In this document: piece by piece, positions 26,385 through 35,066 of the stretch
How positions within the stretch are numbered: the first letter of the stretch is position 1
Layout of the letters: every line of letters starts with the position of its first letter
Source: Flavobacteriales bacterium
GTDB lineage: Bacteria > Bacteroidota > Bacteroidia > NS11-12g > UBA9320
NCBI GenBank assembly: GCA_020635355.1
Contig: JACJZW010000001.1
Location: 248,001 to 312,000 of the forward strand
DNA length: 64,000 nucleotides
Direction: 5' to 3'
Position numbers and translations under genes: made by a program
The notes under the pieces: model-generated
Told to the model about the DNA's origin: nothing
Database searches by the model: none
The model's input: only the letters and a program-made list of their open reading frames with translations

Positions 26385-28040
26385 CTAAACCAGTTTGCGG
26401 CGCAAGATCTTACCCACGTTGGACTTGGGAAGTTCATCTCGGAACACCACTTCCCTGGGAACCTTATAATTGGTGAGTTTTTCGTGGCAGAATGCCTGAA
26501 TCTCTTCCGCTGTTAACGATGAGTCCTTCTTGATAATGAATGCTTTAGGATATTCCTTTCCGGAGTCATCGGTTTCACCACGAACCCCAACTTCCAATAC
26601 TTTTGGATGTTCGGCGATGATTTTTTCAATCTCATTTGGAAACACATTAAACCCGGAAACATTGATCATCTCCTTCTTGCGATCCACAATTTTGAAAAAG
26701 CCATCCTCCTTCATAATGCCGATATCGCCTGTCATAAAGAAGCCGTTTTTCATACATCGATCAGTCTCATCCTGACGCTTCCAGTACCCTTTCATCACCT
26801 GAGGTCCCTTCACTCCTATCTCCCCGGGTTCATTGAATCCAAGCCGATTATAGTTGTCGTCAAAGATGCCCAGTTCCGTGTTGGGTAACGGTAAACCAAT
26901 GGTTCCACGCTGATGCGTTCCGTCAACCGGATTAATGGTGGCTGCCGGACTGGTTTCGGATAAACCATAAGCTTCCAAAAGTGGAGAACCCGTTATTTTT
27001 TGCCATCGGTCAGCTACCACATCCTGAACCGCCATTCCGCCACCCAAGGCCAGCTTGAGCGGTGTAAAATCCAGTGCCCGGAAGGCCTCCTGATTCATCA
27101 TACCGTTGAATAGGGTATTCACCCCGGTGAGTATGCTAAAAGGATTCTTCTTTAAATCCTTCATAAAGGACTTCATGTCCCGAGGATTGGTGATTAGGAC
27201 ATTGGTGGCGCCATATCGGAAGAATACTACACAGTTGGCCGTAAGCGCAAAGATGTGATACAACGGAAGGGCAGTGATGATGGTTTCCTGTCCCTCTTCG
27301 AATAGCGAACCAATCCAGGCCTCAACCTGCTGTACGTTGGCACAAATATTTCCGTGGGTTAATTCGGCTCCTTTAGATACACCGGTTGTCCCTCCAGTAT
27401 ACTGTAGAAAAGCAACGTCACTTAACTGAATATCAACATTTTGCGGGTTCTTACCTAAACCTTCTTTCAGACAGTCCTTCCATCGTTTCGCGGAGGGAAG
27501 AGAAAAGGAGGGCACCATCTTTTTGACATGCTTCACCACCAAGTTGACAATACTGCCTTTAACAGGCGGACACATATCCCCTACCCGGGTTAAAATCACC
27601 GTCTCGATGCTGGTTTGATCGAGAATCTTCTCCAGGTTGGCCGCAAAATTCTCCAGGATGATGATAACCTTGGCTTCGGAATCCTTGTACTGATGCAGCA
27701 TTTCATCCGCGGTGTACAACGGATTGGTATTCACCAAAATGTAGCCAGCTTTCAAACAGGCGAAGATGGCCACCGGCATTTGGAGCAGATTGGGCATTTG
27801 AAGCGCAATGCGATCACCCGGCTTCAAATTCGTTCGATTTTGGAGATACCAGATCAGAGCGTTCACCTGTTCGTCCAGCTCATTGAACGTCAGCGTGGTA
27901 TCCATGTTCTTGTAGGCGATGCGATCCCCAAACTTTGAAACCGCTTCGTCGTATATCGCCCCAATATTGGCATAATTGTCCACCGAAATTTCCTTCGGCA
28001 CAAATTCAGGATAACTCTTAAACCATGGAAAATCAGCCAT
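26385..28040 (-). CDS. fadD: Long-chain-fatty-acid--CoA ligase
   Basis: A 551-residue AMP-forming acyl-CoA synthetase that activates fatty acids for beta-oxidation or phospholipid use. Seen: P-loop YTGGTTGVSKGAELTH near residue 215, LLEAYGLSETSPA (A5), MTGDIGIMKEDGFF (A7), IVDRKKEMINVSGFNVFP (A8 hinge) and the catalytic Lys in PKSNVGKILRRKL. Length and motif order match E. coli FadD. It is cytoplasmic or membrane-peripheral, and the upstream 79 bp separates it from the thioredoxin-fold gene. Confidence 0.94.
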   Translation of the reverse strand: MADFPWFKSYPEFVPKEISVDNYANIGAIYDEAVSKFGDRIAYKNMDTTLTFNELDEQVNALIWYLQNRTNLKPGDRIALQMPNLLQMPVAIFACLKAGYILVNTNPLYTADEMLHQYKDSEAKVIIILENFAANLEKILDQTSIETVILTRVGDMCPPVKGSIVNLVVKHVKKMVPSFSLPSAKRWKDCLKEGLGKNPQNVDIQLSDVAFLQYTGGTTGVSKGAELTHGNICANVQQVEAWIGSLFEEGQETIITALPLYHIFALTANCVVFFRYGATNVLITNPRDMKSFMKDLKKNPFSILTGVNTLFNGMMNQEAFRALDFTPLKLALGGGMAVQDVVADRWQKITGSPLLEAYGLSETSPAATINPVDGTHQRGTIGLPLPNTELGIFDDNYNRLGFNEPGEIGVKGPQVMKGYWKRQDETDRCMKNGFFMTGDIGIMKEDGFFKIVDRKKEMINVSGFNVFPNEIEKIIAEHPKVLEVGVRGETDDSGKEYPKAFIIKKDSSLTAEEIQAFCHEKLTNYKVPREVVFRDELPKSNVGKILRRKLV

Positions 28041-28119
28041 ATTCTACTCGTTTTAATCGCCTTCGTAAAAATAGTAAAATCGGGCAGGAAGTGGGAACAG
28101 ATGGCAAAAAATCGCCGCC

Positions 28120-29403
28120 TTACTTACTGTTTTTGAGCTGATTGTACAATTCCTCTGGAGAGAGGTTGTCGTCTTTCAATTTACATCGCTTCCCGAGTAA
28201 AACGCCCCGAGGTAAGTCCTCCAGATAAAAGAGTTTACCAATGGTATATGATGAAAACGCCATGGGCCAGCGCACCCCGTCGTAGTATCGGATGATCCGC
28301 ACATCTCTGGGAACATCGCCATGGTTCAGAGTGATGACACTGATTTCATCGCCGTACTCCTCGAAAATCATCCGGATGAACATGGTATCCTTCCGAGTGA
28401 TTTTTTCCTGATTCCAAAAGAAGATATATGTTGGTTTCTTGCGGTAATCCCGAATTTCTTCCCGCTCGTTCTTGATGTTGACGAAACTAAATTCCGGCAC
28501 CTTCTTCCCCACTTCTAACTTCTTGGTAAGCACGGCATCCTTAACCTCCTTAAAGTCGATATAGGCACCAGCCGGATCAATGGATATCAACTGATAGCGC
28601 TTTTGATTCCATTCAAAATACATGTCGTCCGTTTGAGGAAGTACGTACGCCATTTCGTCTGTGTTCACCGTGGCATCGGCCGATCCAACATAGAATTTAT
28701 CGACGCAGGACTCATTGAATAAACCGTTGTTATTCAAATCCTTGAAGGCTATCACAAAACTGTCGGAGCCCTGAACATATTTACCACCCAGGGTATTCAA
28801 ACGCTGCTCCCGATAGCAGTAGTTAATATCGGTAAACTGCTTCTTCCCGCTGTGTTTTTTAAAGTGATCCGTCAAAAGGTTTTTGTACCGGATATTCTGA
28901 CCGTACTCTATACGGGTGATCCTAACCCGATGCTCGGCACTGGGATTAACCTGATTTTTGAGAGCGAATTCCGTTTCCAGTTGCTGAATGGTCAGGCTGT
29001 CCGGTAAACCATCGTCGGTAAAATCCAGGTTGTTATTTCGATCAATGAAGAAGTAGATGGTGCGGACGGATCGTCTGTAATTGCCAATCAACGTCAAACA
29101 ATATCCCTGATTGATCTCAGTATTTGCCCCGGAAAAATACAGGTAGGTATATCCTGTATCCCGCATTCCCTGCATATCCGGCATTTTTCGAATCACCAAA
29201 TCCGGTTGGGTGTCTTTGGTTTCAACCCCAAAGAGAGTAAACGGTTCGATGTGGATCGAAACGTATTTGTACACCGGTAAGATGGCCAACGACTTGGAGA
29301 TTTTGTCATCCTCCAACCGTTGATCCAATGGCACCCGAATGGTTTGAGCTTGCAGGTTTATACCCAGCAATAAAAGGAATAAGGTTAGTTGGTGTCTGGT
29401 CAT
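28120..29403 (-). CDS. Exported protein with C-terminal thioredoxin-like fold lacking CxxC
   Basis: 427 residues with a signal peptide (LTLFLLLLGINLQAQ). The C-terminal 140 residues follow the TlpA/AhpC pattern: VGKKVPEFSFVNIKNE, then KPTYIFFWNQEKITR, where TlpA proteins have WCxxC. Both cysteines are absent, so a redox role is unlikely. The N-terminal part has two calcium-loop-like segments, FIDRNNNLDFTDDG and FKDLNNNGLFNESC. Similar proteins are common in Bacteroidota and annotated as redoxin-like or hypothetical. It starts 3 bp after the peptidase gene stop. Function unknown. Confidence 0.65.
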   Translation of the reverse strand: MTRHQLTLFLLLLGINLQAQTIRVPLDQRLEDDKISKSLAILPVYKYVSIHIEPFTLFGVETKDTQPDLVIRKMPDMQGMRDTGYTYLYFSGANTEINQGYCLTLIGNYRRSVRTIYFFIDRNNNLDFTDDGLPDSLTIQQLETEFALKNQVNPSAEHRVRITRIEYGQNIRYKNLLTDHFKKHSGKKQFTDINYCYREQRLNTLGGKYVQGSDSFVIAFKDLNNNGLFNESCVDKFYVGSADATVNTDEMAYVLPQTDDMYFEWNQKRYQLISIDPAGAYIDFKEVKDAVLTKKLEVGKKVPEFSFVNIKNEREEIRDYRKKPTYIFFWNQEKITRKDTMFIRMIFEEYGDEISVITLNHGDVPRDVRIIRYYDGVRWPMAFSSYTIGKLFYLEDLPRGVLLGKRCKLKDDNLSPEELYNQLKNSK

Positions 29404-29406
29404 CCC

Positions 29407-30093
29407 TTATCTCCGATTGAGATAAATGCTGACATAATAGAGCAACGTTGCCAGCGAACCCATGGCCGCTACCACATAGGTGAGCGCCGCCCATTTCAAG
29501 GCATCTTTGGACATGGTGAGCTCCTGACTGGTCACGATGTTTCGGTCTTCCAACCAAACCAAGGCTCTTCGACTGGCATCAAACTCAACCGGAAGGGTGA
29601 TGAAGGAAAAAAGCGTGGTGAGTGCGAAGAGAACAATTCCGGCTAACAACAAGCCGGGAAATTGATTGATTAAAAGAATTCCTCCCAAAATCACCCAGGT
29701 GATCCAAGGTGATGTTAACTGAATCACCCCGACCAATCGGCTGCGCATCTGTAACCAGGAATAGGACTTGGCGTGTTGAACCGCGTGTCCGCATTCGTGC
29801 GCTGCCACGGCGGCTGCAGCTGCATTTCGCTGATTGTATACTGCTTCGGAGAGATTTACTGTTTTATCCGCCGGATTGTAGTGATCGGTAAGTTGTCCGC
29901 GAACAGAGATCACCTTGACATCAAATATGCCGTTATCGTGCAGCATCTTCTCGGCTACTTCCTTGCCGCTCATGTTGTTCCTCAACGGCGTTTGGCTGTA
30001 TTTTTTGAACTTGGATTTTAGTCGTGAACTAACCAACATGCCGATCAAGCCAAAGATCGCGGCGATGATGTATCCAAAATAATAGTTTCCCAT
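29407..30093 (-). CDS. Membrane-bound zinc metallopeptidase (YugP family)
   Basis: 228 residues from the ATG at 30093 (MGNYYFGYIIAAIFGLIGM). The zinc motif HExxH is seen as AAHECGHAVQHA near residue 104, with the third ligand Glu in LPVEFDASRRAL near residue 172. Three or four membrane segments flank the active site. The family (PF04298, YugP) is widespread; its substrate is unknown. A longer frame exists upstream, but the ATG at 30093 matches the family N-terminus and is preceded by a run of A (read on the minus strand). Confidence 0.85.
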   Translation of the reverse strand: MGNYYFGYIIAAIFGLIGMLVSSRLKSKFKKYSQTPLRNNMSGKEVAEKMLHDNGIFDVKVISVRGQLTDHYNPADKTVNLSEAVYNQRNAAAAAVAAHECGHAVQHAKSYSWLQMRSRLVGVIQLTSPWITWVILGGILLINQFPGLLLAGIVLFALTTLFSFITLPVEFDASRRALVWLEDRNIVTSQELTMSKDALKWAALTYVVAAMGSLATLLYYVSIYLNRR

Positions 30094-30146
30094 TTTTTTT
30101 AATTCTAAACGTTTAAACCAAATGACAAAGGGTATTCCAAATCGAA

Positions 30147-30305
30147 TTACCTGACACATTTAACGAGTAGGATCACGGTTGCAATCAAAAACATGAAGAT
30201 GGAAATCTTGTTCATGCCATGCATCATCCGGATGTATTGGTTATCTGCATTCTCCTTATCCTTTCGAAAAAGCAGATAATCCTTGAATTTACGCCATATC
30301 CCCAT
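30147..30305 (-). CDS. DUF6728 family small membrane protein
   Basis: A 52-residue protein, MGIWRKFKDYLLFRKDKE at the N-terminus, then MMHGMNKISIFMFLIA leading to a single membrane segment and a short basic tail. The N-terminal amphipathic helix and the HGMNKISI block match what I recall of the Bacteroidota DUF6728 family. Its first 17 bp overlap the end of purD in another frame, and the YugP-like peptidase start lies about 50 bp downstream. Function unknown; likely an inner-membrane accessory protein. Confidence 0.75.
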   Translation of the reverse strand: MGIWRKFKDYLLFRKDKENADNQYIRMMHGMNKISIFMFLIATVILLVKCVR

Positions 30306-31593
30306 GTTGTAATCGAATTAGATCCTGACCGATATCAGACCGGTAGTACATGCCATCAAATGTAATCTTTGAAACATTGTTGTACGATTGTTTTAAGGCC
30401 GAAGACAACTCACTACCCCAGGCTGTTGCAGCAATTACTCGTCCGCCTGAAGTAACCAATTGGCCGTCACTTTGTTTGGTGCCTGCGTGAAAGAAGACCC
30501 CATTTTCTGGTTGACCCAATTGAATTTCTTTCTGCTTTTCGTATGATTCAGGATAACCACCCGAAACCGTAAATACGGTGGTACAGAATCCATCTGCTAC
30601 CTCAATCGGAACATCATGTAGTTTTTGATTTCGCATGGCTTCGAGTAATTGAACCATGTCATTCTTAATTCGCGGAAAAACAACTTCCGTTTCAGGATCA
30701 CCCATTCGCACATTGTATTCAATCACCATAGGGCCCTTATGTTCCTTGATCAATCCGAAAAACAAAAAGCCTACGTATGGTTCTCCTCGTTCGATAAACC
30801 CTTCAAACGTGGGCTCCACAATATTCTCCTGAACCTGTTGCATGATGGCATCGGTTACAAATGGAACCGGGCTCACCGCTCCCATTCCTCCGGTATTTAA
30901 TCCGGAATCTCCCTCGCCAATACGCTTATAATCCTTCGCCATCGGCAGGATAGCGTAAGATTCGCCGTCGCTGATGGCAAATACAGAAAACTCCACACCA
31001 ATGATAAAATCCTCGATAACCAGCTTTTCCGATGCTTCCCCAAATTTTCGTTCGAGCAACATTTCACGAATGAGCTGTTTGGCTTCGTTCACATCTTCGG
31101 TAATCAAAACACCTTTACCGGCAGCGAGTCCATCCGCCTTTAAAACGTAAGGACCAGGGCGATTTTCCACATAAGAAATGGCTTCAGAAACCTGATCAGC
31201 CGTGAAGGTGTGATATCCGGCTGTTGGAATGCGATTTTCCATCATGAATTCCTTGGCAAAATCTTTCGACCCTTCCATTTGTGCGAGTTCTGCCACCGGT
31301 CCAAATACAAAAATGTGGGCCAGATCTTCCCGGCTATGAAAGTAGTCAACAATCCCAGCTACCAGCGGGTCTTCATTTCCAGGAATGATGGTATCAATGC
31401 CTTTCTCCAGACAAAACGCAGCAACCGCCTCAAAATCAAGAGGTGATAAATCCACGTTGGTAGCAAGTTGAGCTGTTCCGGCATTTCCAGGTGCGGCATA
31501 GAGGTTTGGCTTGGTGGCTGATTGAGCCAGCTTCCAGATAAATACGTGCTCCCGACCGCCAGAGCCCAATACAAGAATGTTGTGGGTAGTCAT
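30289..31593 (-). CDS. purD: Phosphoribosylamine--glycine ligase (GARS)
   Basis: PurD performs step two of purine synthesis, joining glycine to phosphoribosylamine with ATP. The 434-residue protein has LVLGSGGREHVFIWKL at the N-terminus, the ATP-grasp region PYVLKADGLAAGKGVLI, FVIEDF-like IEDFIIGVEFSVF, the metal-binding EYNVRMGDPETEVV, and a C-terminal PurD domain (TVFTVSGGYPESY). Length is normal. A TAATTTTG element ends 4 bp before its ATG, suggesting a leaderless message. No other purine genes are nearby. Confidence 0.97.
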   Translation of the reverse strand: MTTHNILVLGSGGREHVFIWKLAQSATKPNLYAAPGNAGTAQLATNVDLSPLDFEAVAAFCLEKGIDTIIPGNEDPLVAGIVDYFHSREDLAHIFVFGPVAELAQMEGSKDFAKEFMMENRIPTAGYHTFTADQVSEAISYVENRPGPYVLKADGLAAGKGVLITEDVNEAKQLIREMLLERKFGEASEKLVIEDFIIGVEFSVFAISDGESYAILPMAKDYKRIGEGDSGLNTGGMGAVSPVPFVTDAIMQQVQENIVEPTFEGFIERGEPYVGFLFFGLIKEHKGPMVIEYNVRMGDPETEVVFPRIKNDMVQLLEAMRNQKLHDVPIEVADGFCTTVFTVSGGYPESYEKQKEIQLGQPENGVFFHAGTKQSDGQLVTSGGRVIAATAWGSELSSALKQSYNNVSKITFDGMYYRSDIGQDLIRLQHGDMA

Positions 31594-31597
31594 AGGA

Positions 31598-31605
31598 CAA
31601 AATTA
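31598..31605 (-). promoter_or_regulatory. -7 element (TAATTTTG) abutting purD
   Basis: An exact TAnnTTTG octamer whose last base is 4 bp before the purD ATG, the same spacing as seen at the HD gene (12441-12448). Confidence 0.45.
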
Positions 31606-31665
31606 TTTCATCCCGCGCGCCTTCGAGCAAAACAAGTACTTAATTTTCCCGACTTTTTAAACACG

Positions 31666-32553
31666 TTGAACGCCTCGAAATCACTTCCCATTCTATTACT
31701 GATTGTTCTGGCAACGATCTGGGGATCTTCGTTTATTCTAATGAAGGAAGGTTTGAAGTGTTTTTCAGGTGTTCAAGTTGCTGCCCTGCGCATCACAATT
31801 GGTGGTAGCGTTTTCATTCCATTCATTGGGAGGTATCTCAAACGAATTGAAAAAGCCGACCTCAAATACGCCATATTGGCAGGAGTAATCGGCAATGGGA
31901 TCCCAGCGTTTCTGTTTGCGATTGGGCAACAAAAGGTAGACAGCAGTATTGCCGGCGTGCTCAATGCCCTCACCCCGATTTTTACCATTATCATTGGTCT
32001 TAGCCTGGGGGTCATTGATTCAAACCGTTGGAAGATAGCCGGTGTAGTGATTGGTCTTTCGGGTGCAGTGGCTATTATGCTCGGCAAACCAAGTGACGAT
32101 TTAGCGTTTAATTGGAGTCATTTATTGATGATAGTGGTTGCAACCTTTCTATACGGAGCGAACATCAATTTAATCAAAGCCAAGTTAAGTAAGTATCCAT
32201 CCATCGTGATATCAGCCCTCCCTCTGTTTTTCATTTCTCTCGGAGGTATCTTCATCTTGGTCTTTTCCGGATTCTTTTCGATCAATCCGGCTGATCACGT
32301 GCATTATTCCAAATCCTTTGGCGCTATAGCCCTGCTGGCTTTGCTGGGAAATTCATTGAGTTTGATCCTCTTTAACCGACTCATTCAAATCTCCGGGCCC
32401 GTTTTTGCCTCGTCGGTTACCTACCTCATTCCAATTGTGGCTGTAATCTGGGGATTGTGGGATGGTGAAGTGATTTCCTTGATTCAATCACTCGGACTAC
32501 TTGCTATCCTCGCCGGGGTTTATATGATCAACAGGGTGGCGAATCGAAGCTAG
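31666..32553 (+). CDS. EamA family (DMT superfamily) transporter
   Basis: About 295 residues with ten predicted membrane helices in two EamA repeats. Seen: LATIWGSSFILMKEGL in helix 1, GVLNALTPIFTIIIG and the second repeat ending VTYLIPIVAVIWGLWDGE. The frame is open well upstream into purD, but a TTG at 31666 gives a start just before helix 1 (NASKSLPILLLI) and a standard family length. It is divergent from purD. It likely exports small metabolites or amino acids; substrate unknown. Confidence 0.85.
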   Translation: MNASKSLPILLLIVLATIWGSSFILMKEGLKCFSGVQVAALRITIGGSVFIPFIGRYLKRIEKADLKYAILAGVIGNGIPAFLFAIGQQKVDSSIAGVLNALTPIFTIIIGLSLGVIDSNRWKIAGVVIGLSGAVAIMLGKPSDDLAFNWSHLLMIVVATFLYGANINLIKAKLSKYPSIVISALPLFFISLGGIFILVFSGFFSINPADHVHYSKSFGAIALLALLGNSLSLILFNRLIQISGPVFASSVTYLIPIVAVIWGLWDGEVISLIQSLGLLAILAGVYMINRVANRS

Positions 32554-32661
32554 AACAGGCGTTTATTCTGGTTCTAACGAACATGTATTCCGAAATGCGG
32601 CTAAGCATTCGAGGTTCGCGCCTAAACGCACCACACAACACGATTACCCTTCCCAGATCGT

Positions 32662-33009
32662 TCAGTGTAACTTTCGCTCCAGGTCAACCATCTTGCGTTT
32701 AAGAACATCAAAATCGGCTTCTACTTCCCGCAACTGACCAAGTACCATGTGATAGTCACGCTTAACCTCTTCATAGTTCTGTAGATTTTCATCCCCCTTC
32801 ATCGAACCGTTGCCAGTAAGCAACCAGGAGGCCGAAATATCCGGGAAAGCATCTATCAACTTTTGCAACACCTCCACACCAACTTTATTGCGACCACTGG
32901 CGATATGGCTCATAATAGAAGGTGATATCTCCAGAATTCGCGCCAACTGACTCTTAGAGAGAGACTTAACCTCCATTAAATACAAGACCCGAGCATTCAG
33001 TTGATCCAT
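32662..33009 (-). CDS. XRE family helix-turn-helix regulator
   Basis: A 115-residue protein: residues about 5-65 form a lambda-repressor-like HTH (LARILEISPSIMSHIASGRNK as the recognition region), and the last 40 residues form a heptad coiled coil (VLGQLREVEADFDVLKRK) for dimerisation. The ATG at 33009 starts MDQLNARVLYLME; an upstream extension would run through its own operators. The region just upstream holds three copies of an ACATTTGT half site in both orientations, which points to autoregulation and perhaps control of the divergent DUF6580 gene. Confidence 0.82.
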   Translation of the reverse strand: MDQLNARVLYLMEVKSLSKSQLARILEISPSIMSHIASGRNKVGVEVLQKLIDAFPDISASWLLTGNGSMKGDENLQNYEEVKRDYHMVLGQLREVEADFDVLKRKMVDLERKLH

Positions 33010-33012
33010 TTC

Positions 33013-33069
33013 ACAAATGTAAAAATGTTTTAACATTTGTAAAGGGTTACAAACTTTAACATTTGTAAA
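33013..33069. promoter_or_regulatory. Operator cluster upstream of the XRE gene
   Basis: A 15-mer TTTAACATTTGTAAA occurs at 33029-33043 and again at 33055-33069 (26 bp apart). Its core in reverse, ACAAATGT, is at 33013-33020. Perfect dyads include AAATGTT-TT-AACATTT (33023-33038) and TTTGTAA-AGGG-TTACAAA (33036-33053). The cluster begins 4 bp from the XRE start codon. Confidence 0.7.
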
Positions 33070-33195
33070 ACATCAAGCCTTGTCGCCAATGCAAAGTCTA
33101 TCTAATTCACTTTAATAGCACCTTATAATGTACTCATTACATGCGTATTACAATTATTCTATTTCCCATTGTTAACAAACTGCCTCCGGGTTCTT

Positions 33196-33225
33196 TTTGT
33201 TGACCATTTGGGCTCTGTATATTTG
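33196..33225 (+). promoter_or_regulatory. Bacteroidota-type promoter of the DUF6580 gene
   Basis: TTTG at 33196-33199 (-33) and TATATTTG at 33218-33225 (-7) are separated by 18 bp, close to the known spacing. The ATG is 18 bp further on. This is the best full promoter in the window. Confidence 0.6.
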
Positions 33226-33243
33226 CCCTTTAAAGCGCAAAAC

Positions 33244-33810
33244 ATGAGAAAAATCGGAGAAATCAGTGCCGTTGTGATGTTATTGAGTCTGGGTCGGCTC
33301 GCGATGACCATTCCAAACCTGGAACCCATTGGAACGGCTGCCCTATTTGGTGGTGCGTTGTTAAGCAGTCGTTGGATGAAGTTTGTGATTCCTTTTGTAG
33401 CACTCTTTATCGGGGACCTGGTTTTATCCGTTATACGCGACGGATATGCCGCCCACCTCTTCTCCCCTTCATTTTTTACGATTTATTTGGCCTTCGGCCT
33501 GACGGTAATTATCGGAAACCGCATGATTGGCGCGGAAGGGCGAATGAAAAATGTTCTAGGCGCGGCTGTAACATCATCCGTTGTATTTTTTCTGATTACC
33601 AACTTTGGATCCTGGATTGATGGACACGGCTTATATCCAATGAACTTTGCCGGGTTGATGGAATGTTATGCGGCCGGACTCCTTTTTTATAAGAACGAGC
33701 TATTCGGAAGCTTTTTCTTTAACTCAGTGATGGGCAATGTATTCTTCAGTACCGTTGCCTTTGGTTTATACAACTACTATCAGAAGGTTTTCACACCTTC
33801 AGTAGCTTAA
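33244..33810 (+). CDS. DUF6580 family membrane protein
   Basis: 188 residues with about five membrane segments and no signal peptide. It starts MRKIGEISAVVMLLSLGRLA and contains NLEPIGTAALFGGALLSSRW, the block that marks the DUF6580 family, and ends with FFNSVMGNVFFSTVAFGLYNY. The fold is reminiscent of the substrate-binding S components of ECF vitamin transporters, but no ECF ATPase genes are nearby and the role is unknown. It is divergent from the XRE regulator and followed by a good terminator. Confidence 0.75.
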   Translation: MRKIGEISAVVMLLSLGRLAMTIPNLEPIGTAALFGGALLSSRWMKFVIPFVALFIGDLVLSVIRDGYAAHLFSPSFFTIYLAFGLTVIIGNRMIGAEGRMKNVLGAAVTSSVVFFLITNFGSWIDGHGLYPMNFAGLMECYAAGLLFYKNELFGSFFFNSVMGNVFFSTVAFGLYNYYQKVFTPSVA

Positions 33811-33841
33811 CTTAAACCATTCGATAAGAATCTATCAAAAG

Positions 33842-33863
33842 GCCGGCTAGTCCGGCTTTTTTT
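33842..33863 (+). terminator. Rho-independent terminator
   Basis: Stem GCCGG / CCGGC with loop CTAGT and seven T. The T-run overlaps the stop codon of the convergent DUF1015 gene. Confidence 0.75.
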
Positions 33864-35064
33864 ATGCGATTGGATTCGGCCCGAAGGGCTGAACGAACAA
33901 CCCAGGACGGCATTTGGGCTCAACAAAGGTGCTTTTAGGAGGCAATACTCGCGAGGCATCCGAAGTCATGGCGATTTCCCGGAAGGTGCAAGGATGCAAT
34001 AGAAAGAGGACGTCATCGGCATGTTCCAGGGTAGACATGACTTCACGAACAGGCGCATCTCCGGCGTAAAAGTCTATTCGCGTATCTGACCGACTATCAT
34101 GGACGTCAAACACCGGTCCTGCAATTTTCTGATCGAAAAGATCTACATCCAAACCACCCCAGGAATTTCGGGCAGTTAGCATGAAGGTTCCACTGGTACA
34201 CTTCATCACAAAGCTTCGCTGATGTTCCGGGTGCATCACATAATTACCCACCTCTTTGAATTCAAATTCCGGTTCCAGCAGGGTTCTTACTTCGTTCAGA
34301 TCCTTCCCCACATTTCGTATGAATCGATGAAAAGGTGAAATGGCCAGCTGATTGGCATCCAGCACATAACTCAGTGCAAACCGACTGTTTTGATCACGAT
34401 TAGATTGATAAAGATTCGAGATACTTGCGATACGATGATGGCCATCCATGATGTAAAAATCACCCGCATTCTGCATTTCCTGCCGTATGCTCGCACAGGT
34501 GTCAGAATCGTTAATCACCCAAACACTGTGTTCCCTTCCGCCCAATTCAAAATGCATTTCGGGCGATTCTGAGGTAATCATCTGAAGTAAATCCTGAAGC
34601 GTTTGTCGGTGGTGATGCGCCAATAAGACCGGTTCACCAATGATGCCCGTTCTGGAAATCAATTCTGAAATAAATGCTTCTCGTTCGTGGCGGGTATGTT
34701 CGTGACGTTTAATGCGATTTTGGTCGTAATCTTCCATATCGCATAAACCCACCAATCCGGTGTGGGCAGTCCCGTCAATCACTTGCCGATATACGTAATA
34801 AGCCTCCCGATCCGGTTGATTAAGGATCCGACGTTTGATCAGATCATCCACAAAGTTTCGTGCTTCCGGCATAAAACCCAAAGGTTGCTCCCATCTATTG
34901 GGAAACTTCAGGGGCAGTTTGGTTACATGTAGGAAGTTATTCGGATTTGATTGAAGATCAGACACTAACGCCCGTTCATTCTCAAAATCAGATGAACTCA
35001 ATGCCACGTCGGTAACGTGTTCCGAATCGGGCATGAATGCCTTGAACGGCAGGAAGTCGGGCAT
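33862..35064 (-). CDS. DUF1015 family protein
   Basis: A 400-residue cytoplasmic protein of the DUF1015 family. Seen: LPFKAFMPDSEHV near the start, YYVYRQ, the HEHTRHEREAFIS block near residue 135, and the conserved FYIMDGHHRIASISNLY near residue 215. The DGHHR motif recalls ParB/Srx-like active sites. It begins 2 bp after serA, with serC just before, so it belongs to a serine operon. The same three-gene order recurs in many Bacteroidota and other phyla. Its biochemical role is unknown; a link to serine or phosphoserine metabolism is inferred from context. Confidence 0.88.
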   Translation of the reverse strand: MPDFLPFKAFMPDSEHVTDVALSSSDFENERALVSDLQSNPNNFLHVTKLPLKFPNRWEQPLGFMPEARNFVDDLIKRRILNQPDREAYYVYRQVIDGTAHTGLVGLCDMEDYDQNRIKRHEHTRHEREAFISELISRTGIIGEPVLLAHHHRQTLQDLLQMITSESPEMHFELGGREHSVWVINDSDTCASIRQEMQNAGDFYIMDGHHRIASISNLYQSNRDQNSRFALSYVLDANQLAISPFHRFIRNVGKDLNEVRTLLEPEFEFKEVGNYVMHPEHQRSFVMKCTSGTFMLTARNSWGGLDVDLFDQKIAGPVFDVHDSRSDTRIDFYAGDAPVREVMSTLEHADDVLFLLHPCTFREIAMTSDASRVLPPKSTFVEPKCRPGLFVQPFGPNPIA

Positions 35065-35066
35065 GG

